In this document: positions 6,929 through 10,711 of the stretch, piece by piece
Position numbering within the stretch: position 1 is the stretch's first letter
Layout of the letters: each line of letters begins with the position of its first letter
Assembly (NCBI GenBank): GCA_017459865.1
Contig: JAFUCD010000003.1
Coordinates: 1-10,711, forward strand
From: Oscillospiraceae bacterium
GTDB lineage: Bacteria > Bacillota_A > Clostridia > Oscillospirales > Oscillospiraceae
Direction: 5' to 3'
DNA length: 10,711 bases
The notes under the pieces: model-generated
What the model was told of the DNA's origin: nothing
Databases searched by the model: none
The model's input: only the letters and a program-made list of their open reading frames with translations
Position numbers and translations under genes: made by a program

Positions 6929-9280
6929 ATGGCAGAGCAAAAAAGACCCAGACGGAGAGAAACCTTCCACACCGATGACGGCAAGGGCGTCCACCTCGGC
7001 GAACAGGTCGACACCGGCAAGGTCGGCAGCGGCTCCGGAAATCCCGGTGCGGCAAACACCGGCTCCTCCACCATCAAGCGTGCCAGCGGCGGCGGACTCG
7101 GTTTGATCGTGATCATCGCGCTTGCCTTACTGCTGTTCAGGGGCGGCGGACTCAGCAGCATGCTTGGAGGCGGCGGCAGCAGCTCCGGCTCCCTGCCGCA
7201 GGTTTCGAACGTCTTCACGTCCGAGACGGCTGCCTCCGCGAACAGTTGGGGCAGCGACTCTAATACCGGAAAGCTGGACACCTCTGTCGCCAGCGGCGCG
7301 CGCGCAAAATACACCACGCTCAAGGGCAACGGGCAGGACACCGTGACCATGATGGTCTACATGTGCGGCACGGATCTGGAGTCCAAATACGGCATGGCAA
7401 CAAACGACCTGATGGAGATGGCAAACGCCACCATCGGCAGCAACGTGAACATCATCGCCTACACCGGCGGCTGCAAGAAGTGGAACAACTCCATCGTCTC
7501 CAGCAGCACGAACCAGATCTATAAGATCGAATCCGGCGGACTGCGCTGCGTCTATCAGAACGCGGGCTCCCCCGCCATGACGGATCCGAACACGCTGCAG
7601 AGCTTCATCACCTGGTGCAAGCAGAGCTATCCCGCCAACCGCAACATCCTGATCTTCTGGGATCACGGCGGCGGCTCACTCTCCGGCTACGGCTACGACG
7701 AGAAGAATCCGAGAGCCGGCTCCATGACGCTCGCGCAGATCGATCAGGCGCTCAAGGGCGCGAACATGAAGTTCGATCTCATCGGCTTTGACACCTGCCT
7801 GATGGCGACGGTCGAAAACGCCATGATGCTCTCGAAGTACGCCGACTACATGGTCGCCTCCGAGGAGACCGAGCCCGGCGTCGGCTGGTATTACACGAAC
7901 TGGGTGACCGCGCTGTCGAAGAACACCTCGATCTCCACGCTGGATCTCGGCAAGAAGATCGTGGACGATTTCGTGGACGTGTGCGCGCAGCAATGCCGCG
8001 GGCAGCAGACCACGCTTTCGCTCGTCGATCTCGCGGAGCTGTCCCAGACGATGAACACCTCGTTTGCCACCTTCTCCACGGAGACGAAGAACATGATCGC
8101 GAACGACGGCTACAAGACCGTCTCCGCGGCGCGCAGCGCGACGCGTGAGTTTGCCGGCAGCAGCTCCATCGACCAGATCGACCTTGTGCACTTCGCGAAG
8201 AATCTGAACACCAAGGAGAGCAAAGAGCTGGCTGACGTGCTCCTCAACGCGATCAAGTATAACCGCACCGGCAACATCACGAATGCCTACGGACTTTCCA
8301 TCTACTTCCCGTATAAGAAGGTCTCCGGCGTCGATCAGGCCGTCGCCACCTACAACAGCATCGGTCTGGACAGCAAATATTCCGAGTGCATCCGCGAGTT
8401 CGCCAGTCTCGGCGCCTACGGGCAGGCCGCGGCGGGCGGCACCGGCTCCGCGTTGCCGAGTCTGCTCGGCTCCCTCGGCGGCAGCGGTTCGTCCTCGGGC
8501 GGACAGGATCTGGCACAGCTGCTGAATCTCTTTATGAGCGGCAGCGGGGGCAGGAGCGTTGCGGGTCTTACGGACGAAAACACGGCGTTCCTCTCCGAGC
8601 GCAGCATGTCCATGGAGGACACGGCGGCCTACATTGAGGCCAACCGCTTCGACCCCGCCAACCTCGTCTGGACGGCGCATGACGGACACCAGAAGATCGT
8701 GCTGGAGCAGGATCAATGGGATCTCGTACAGGGGCTCGACCTGAACATGTTCTATGACGACGGCGCCGGATATGTCGATCTGGGACTGGACAATGTGTTC
8801 GACTTTGACGAATACGGTCAGCTCATCGGCGACACCGACGGCAGCTGGCTCTCCATCAACGGCCAGCCCGTGGCGTACTACCACCTGTCCACCTCCGAGG
8901 AGGACGGCGACCACTACACGATCACCGGCCGCGTTCCCGTGCTGCTCAACGGCGAGCAGATGGATCTGATCCTCATCTTCACCGACGAGGATCCGCAGGG
9001 CTACATCGCCGGCGCCCGTCCCGCCTATACCGAGGACGAGACCGAGACTGTGGCGCGTGGTCTGGCCGAGGTCAAGCCCGGCGATATGCTTGAGTTCCTG
9101 TGTGATTACTACAGCTACGAGGGCGTGTATCAGGCAACCTACAAGCTCGGCAGTCCCATGACCGTGAAGGAAGATATGGTGATCAGCAACACCGATCTCG
9201 GCGGCGACTATGTGGCGCTCTATCGCATCATGGACATCTACGGACAGTACTACTGGACGCTGCCCGTGCCGCAGAATTGA
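6929..9280 (+). CDS. Membrane-anchored clostripain-family (C11) cysteine peptidase
   Basis: Surface protease of family C11, whose members cleave after Arg or Lys. The 783-residue product begins with a basic, hydrophilic, presumably cytoplasmic tail of about 55 residues (KRPRRR near the start), one membrane segment (about 56-71, LGLIVIIALALLLF), a Gly/Ser linker, then the peptidase domain (about 130-497). The domain opens with TVTMMVYMCGTDLES. The catalytic pair is visible: H246 in FWDHGGGS and C290 in GFDTCLMAT, 44 residues apart as expected. A Gly/Ser-rich linker (about 498-545) joins a C-terminal domain of about 235 residues, acidic and rich in beta-like segments, which I do not recognise. 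There is no cleavable signal peptide or LPXTG sorting motif, so the protein is likely held by its signal anchor. The window gives no substrate. Confidence 0.92.
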   Translation: MAEQKRPRRRETFHTDDGKGVHLGEQVDTGKVGSGSGNPGAANTGSSTIKRASGGGLGLIVIIALALLLFRGGGLSSMLGGGGSSSGSLPQVSNVFTSETAASANSWGSDSNTGKLDTSVASGARAKYTTLKGNGQDTVTMMVYMCGTDLESKYGMATNDLMEMANATIGSNVNIIAYTGGCKKWNNSIVSSSTNQIYKIESGGLRCVYQNAGSPAMTDPNTLQSFITWCKQSYPANRNILIFWDHGGGSLSGYGYDEKNPRAGSMTLAQIDQALKGANMKFDLIGFDTCLMATVENAMMLSKYADYMVASEETEPGVGWYYTNWVTALSKNTSISTLDLGKKIVDDFVDVCAQQCRGQQTTLSLVDLAELSQTMNTSFATFSTETKNMIANDGYKTVSAARSATREFAGSSSIDQIDLVHFAKNLNTKESKELADVLLNAIKYNRTGNITNAYGLSIYFPYKKVSGVDQAVATYNSIGLDSKYSECIREFASLGAYGQAAAGGTGSALPSLLGSLGGSGSSSGGQDLAQLLNLFMSGSGGRSVAGLTDENTAFLSERSMSMEDTAAYIEANRFDPANLVWTAHDGHQKIVLEQDQWDLVQGLDLNMFYDDGAGYVDLGLDNVFDFDEYGQLIGDTDGSWLSINGQPVAYYHLSTSEEDGDHYTITGRVPVLLNGEQMDLILIFTDEDPQGYIAGARPAYTEDETETVARGLAEVKPGDMLEFLCDYYSYEGVYQATYKLGSPMTVKEDMVISNTDLGGDYVALYRIMDIYGQYYWTLPVPQN

Positions 9281-9292
9281 CATCAAGAGGAT

Positions 9293-9326
9293 AAGCGGTG
9301 CAGCTTCAAAAAAGCTGCACCGTTTT
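9293..9326 (+). terminator. Rho-independent terminator after the peptidase gene; copy A of a 34-bp hairpin
   Basis: Stem CGGTGCAGCTT / AAGCTGCACCG (11 bp) with a CAAAA loop, followed by four T residues, 13 bases past the stop codon. The whole 34-bp block recurs without a mismatch at 9520-9553. Confidence 0.88.
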
Positions 9327-9353
9327 AGTGTGTCGACAAAGTGTCGACACACT
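9327..9353. repeat. Perfect hairpin between the terminator and the structured repeat
   Basis: AGTGTGTCGAC pairs with GTCGACACACT (11 bp) around a 5-base loop, and can gain one further A-T pair. It has no U-tract, so it is not an obvious terminator. It directly joins terminator copy A and ends 5 bases before the structured repeat. Confidence 0.7.
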
Positions 9354-9358
9354 GAAGC

Positions 9359-9521
9359 GTCGCCAGTATGTTTGCTCCGCAAACAGCAATCTGTCTAAAA
9401 AAGCAAAACTTTTTTAGACAGATTGCGGCGACAATGAATTGAAATCGAGGCGGCCTTGCCCCTCGAGCTCCCCGCTGCTCTATCTCATCAATCAGCAGCA
9501 TAGGTTTGTCTACAGTCTGAA
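9359..9521 (+). repeat. Structured non-coding repeat, copy 1 (inverted partner at 10563-10711)
   Basis: Bases 9373-9521 match the reverse complement of 10563-10711 at 143 of 149 positions with no gaps. The predicted fold has an outer stem P1 GTCGCC/GGCGAC (9359-9364 with 9427-9432). P1 encloses P2 TGTTTGC/GCAAACA with a TCC loop (9369-9385) and P3, a perfect 18-bp stem with a 5-base loop (9386-9403 with 9409-9426). P2, P3 and P1 abut almost without linkers, forming a three-way junction. Further on are P4 (9446-9465, CGAGG/CCTCG and GGC/GCC around a C bulge) and P5 GCTGCT/AGCAGC (9474-9499). An apparent reading frame from the TTG at 9439 has no ribosome site and is considered spurious. It could be a MITE- or REP-like element; no transposase is present. 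Confidence 0.9.
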
Positions 9522-9553
9522 GCGGTGCAGCTTCAAAAAAGCTGCACCGTTTT
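9520..9553 (+). terminator. Copy B of the 34-bp terminator-like hairpin, at the inner end of repeat copy 1
   Basis: Identical base for base to 9293-9326, including loop and T-run, although it follows no gene of its own. It directly joins the inner end of the structured repeat and lies upstream of the lactamase-fold gene promoter, where it would block read-through from the left. Confidence 0.85.
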
Positions 9554-9598
9554 CATGTCGATTGAGCGATCACACCGCGGAAAGACGCTCCGCAGCCC

Positions 9599-9627
9599 TT
9601 GATTTTCTACTGATACGCTGTTACAAT
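9599..9627 (+). promoter_or_regulatory. Promoter of the metallo-beta-lactamase-fold gene
   Basis: -35 TTGATT (9599-9604), 17-bp spacer, -10 TACAAT (9622-9627). The predicted start is near 9634, giving a short leader. Confidence 0.75.
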
Positions 9628-9631
9628 AAGA

Positions 9632-9647
9632 TTTACCAAGTGGTAAA
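9632..9647. promoter_or_regulatory. Perfect 16-bp dyad, putative operator
   Basis: TTTACCA-AG-TGGTAAA is a perfect 7-2-7 inverted repeat placed over the predicted transcription start and just before the ribosome site. That is the expected place for a dimeric repressor (GntR-, MarR- or TetR-like). No regulator gene is in the window, so the cognate protein is unknown. Confidence 0.6.
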
Positions 9648-9661
9648 GGAAGGACGTATCT

Positions 9662-10534
9662 ATGGGCAAATCGATTCGGATCCATACCCTGCATTGCGGT
9701 TATATCCAGGTCTCGCCGGACGTGCCGTTCGGCAACAGCACAAAGCTGCGCAAAAATGCAAAACAGCTGCTCACGCGCGCGGACAAGCGCGTGACGCTGC
9801 CCGTGAGCGCGTACCTGATCGAGCATCCGCAGGGGCTCATCCTCGTGGACACGGGCTGGTGCCGTGAGATCAGTCCCCGCGGCGTATACGATCCCGAGGC
9901 TGTCAGACGCGTTCTCCCCGCCCACCTGGCGGCACAGTATCAGCCGTATGTGCCGGAGGGCATGGCGATCCATGAGCAGCTCGAAGCGCGCGGCATCCGC
10001 CCGCAGGATCTCGACATCGTGCTGCTCACGACCTTCAACCCGGATCACGTCGCCGGCGTTCGGCATGTACAGGACGCCAAGCGCATTCTCGTTTCCGAGG
10101 ATGAGTATTTCTGGAACTGCCGCTATGTCTATCAGCTGCGGCAGCCCAAGTCGCTGTTCGAAGGCGTCAGGATGGAGCATTTCTGGTTTCGCGGCTCCTC
10201 ACTTGGCACGAACCGCTGGGCGTATGATGTGCTCGGTGACGAGACCGTGCTGTGCCTGAACATCCCCGGCAACACGGACGGTATGTCGGCGGTGCTGGTG
10301 CAAAACGGCGAGCTGCTGGAGCACAAGCGGCGCTTCGCAATCCTCGCCTCCGACACGGCGTTCGCGCCGCGCAACTGGGAGGAGATGATCACGCCCGGCG
10401 TAGGCTTCCACCGCGAGCTGCAGTTGCGCGGGCTGCAATGGCTCAAGGAGCAGGCGGCGATGGAAAGCTGCGTCGCCGTGCTGTGCAGCCACGACCCCGA
10501 TGTGCAGCCCGGGACGATCGAGATCCCGGCATAA
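9662..10534 (+). CDS. Metallo-beta-lactamase-fold protein, AHL-lactonase-like, with degenerate metal site
   Basis: The 290-residue cytoplasmic protein has the fold's opening (TLPVSAYLIEHPQGLILVDTGW) and ends with CSHDPDVQPGTIEI. It resembles proteins annotated as N-acyl homoserine lactonase family. In active enzymes such as AiiA the HxHxDH motif and a later His, Asp and His bind two metals. Here HxHxDH reads TFNPDH (T124, N126, D128, H129), the next His is N204 (PGNTDG), while D231 (LASDTA) and H277 (CSHDPD) remain. The site-1 ligands are thus lost and the site-2 ligands kept. The frame is open and its ends are normal, so it is not a pseudogene. The ATG is chosen because the purine-rich AAAGGAAGGA lies just upstream. 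It may be a one-metal enzyme, a binding protein, or a hydrolase with other ligands; lactonase activity should not be assumed. It is enclosed by inverted repeats. Confidence 0.85.
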   Translation: MGKSIRIHTLHCGYIQVSPDVPFGNSTKLRKNAKQLLTRADKRVTLPVSAYLIEHPQGLILVDTGWCREISPRGVYDPEAVRRVLPAHLAAQYQPYVPEGMAIHEQLEARGIRPQDLDIVLLTTFNPDHVAGVRHVQDAKRILVSEDEYFWNCRYVYQLRQPKSLFEGVRMEHFWFRGSSLGTNRWAYDVLGDETVLCLNIPGNTDGMSAVLVQNGELLEHKRRFAILASDTAFAPRNWEEMITPGVGFHRELQLRGLQWLKEQAAMESCVAVLCSHDPDVQPGTIEIPA

Positions 10535-10537
10535 GGA

Positions 10538-10564
10538 AACGGATGGACGAAACGTCCATCCGTT
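10538..10564. terminator. Hairpin after the lactamase-fold gene, fused to repeat copy 2
   Basis: Stem AACGGATGGACG / CGTCCATCCGTT (12 bp) with an AAA loop, 3 bases past the stop codon. Only two T residues follow on the plus strand, so it is a weak canonical terminator. It takes the same place at the repeat end as hairpin copy B does in repeat copy 1, but has an unrelated sequence. Confidence 0.7.
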
Positions 10565-10711
10565 CAGACTGTAGACAAACCTATGCTGCTGATTAATGCC
10601 ACAGAGCAGCGGGGAGCTCGAGGGGCAAGGCCGCCTCGATTTCAATCCATTGTCGCCGCAATCTGTCTAAAAAAGTTCTGCTTTTTTAGACAGATTGCTG
10701 TTTGCGGAGCA
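10563..10711 (-). repeat. Structured non-coding repeat, copy 2 (cut by window end)
   Basis: Inverted copy of 9373-9521, 143 of 149 identical without gaps. P3 is conserved as a perfect 18-bp stem (10658-10675 with 10681-10698), as are one arm of P1 (10652-10657), P4 and P5. The outer arm of P1 and part of P2 should lie just past base 10711. An apparent minus-strand frame starting inside it shares its first residues with one in copy 1 only because both read the same repeat; I do not call it a gene. Confidence 0.9.

Noticed and set aside
7676..9382. Long minus-strand open frame (568 codons) opposite the peptidase
   Set aside because: Antisense shadow of the C11 peptidase gene with biased composition and no recognisable domain; it begins in the hairpin region after the gene.
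9293..9553. Two-unit repeat as a CRISPR array
   Set aside because: There are only two identical 34-bp units, 193 bp apart, and they are perfect terminator hairpins with the structured repeat between them. There is no array and no cas gene.
9520..9553. 34-bp identity as an ordinary transposon target-site duplication
   Set aside because: Target duplications are usually 2-14 bp, and this block is exactly a terminator hairpin with its T-run. I keep it as an unexplained bracketing hairpin instead.
9439..9867. Open frame of 142 codons starting in repeat copy 1
   Set aside because: It begins with TTG inside the structured repeat without a ribosome site and runs through a terminator hairpin, a promoter and the start of the lactamase-fold gene in another frame. 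Its first residues recur in a frame at 10199-10645 (minus) only because both read the same inverted repeat.
10199..10645. Minus-strand open frame of 148 codons from repeat copy 2
   Set aside because: It shares the repeat-derived N-terminus noted for copy 1 and then runs antisense through the lactamase-fold gene, whose protein is clearly real. No ribosome site.

Overview
The window is chromosomal-type DNA from a GC-rich, Gram-positive, anaerobic-looking member of the Clostridia, most likely an Oscillospiraceae/Ruminococcaceae-type gut bacterium. That placement is an inference. It rests on housekeeping sigma-A promoters with 17-bp spacers, strong AGGAGG ribosome sites, a CIRCE element, a potassium-dependent membrane pyrophosphatase, a CapA-family protein and a clostripain-type protease, all with GC-rich coding sequence and AT-rich spacers. 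No phage, plasmid, CRISPR or transposase gene is visible.

Layout. At 1-1455 is the 3' part of a membrane ion-pumping pyrophosphatase, converging on a COG1092/RlmI-type rRNA methyltransferase (1507-2718, minus) across a shared bidirectional terminator. The methyltransferase and a membrane-anchored CapA-family protein (2868-4007, plus) diverge from back-to-back promoters. Next come a PLP-dependent aminotransferase (4228-5415) and a small unrecognised protein with two membrane segments and a few beta-propeller-like repeats (5532-6098), each with its own promoter and a hairpin after it. An Hsp20 gene (6190-6627, minus) lies behind a CIRCE operator and diverges from a membrane-anchored C11 (clostripain) peptidase (6929-9280, plus). 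The genes are nearly all single transcription units rather than an operon, so no common pathway is implied.

The right end (9281-10711) is the unusual part. A metallo-beta-lactamase-fold gene resembling AHL-lactonase-type proteins (9662-10534) has lost all the metal-site-1-specific histidines but keeps the site-2 ligands. It has its own promoter followed by a perfect 16-bp dyad. It is enclosed by two inverted copies of a 149-bp, 96% identical, highly structured non-coding repeat. The better-seen copy can fold into a three-way junction plus two further hairpins. All six substitutions between the copies fall outside the predicted stems. Copy 1 is bracketed by two identical 34-bp terminator-like hairpins, while copy 2 carries a different hairpin at the equivalent end. 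This repeat family is the best candidate here for something undescribed.
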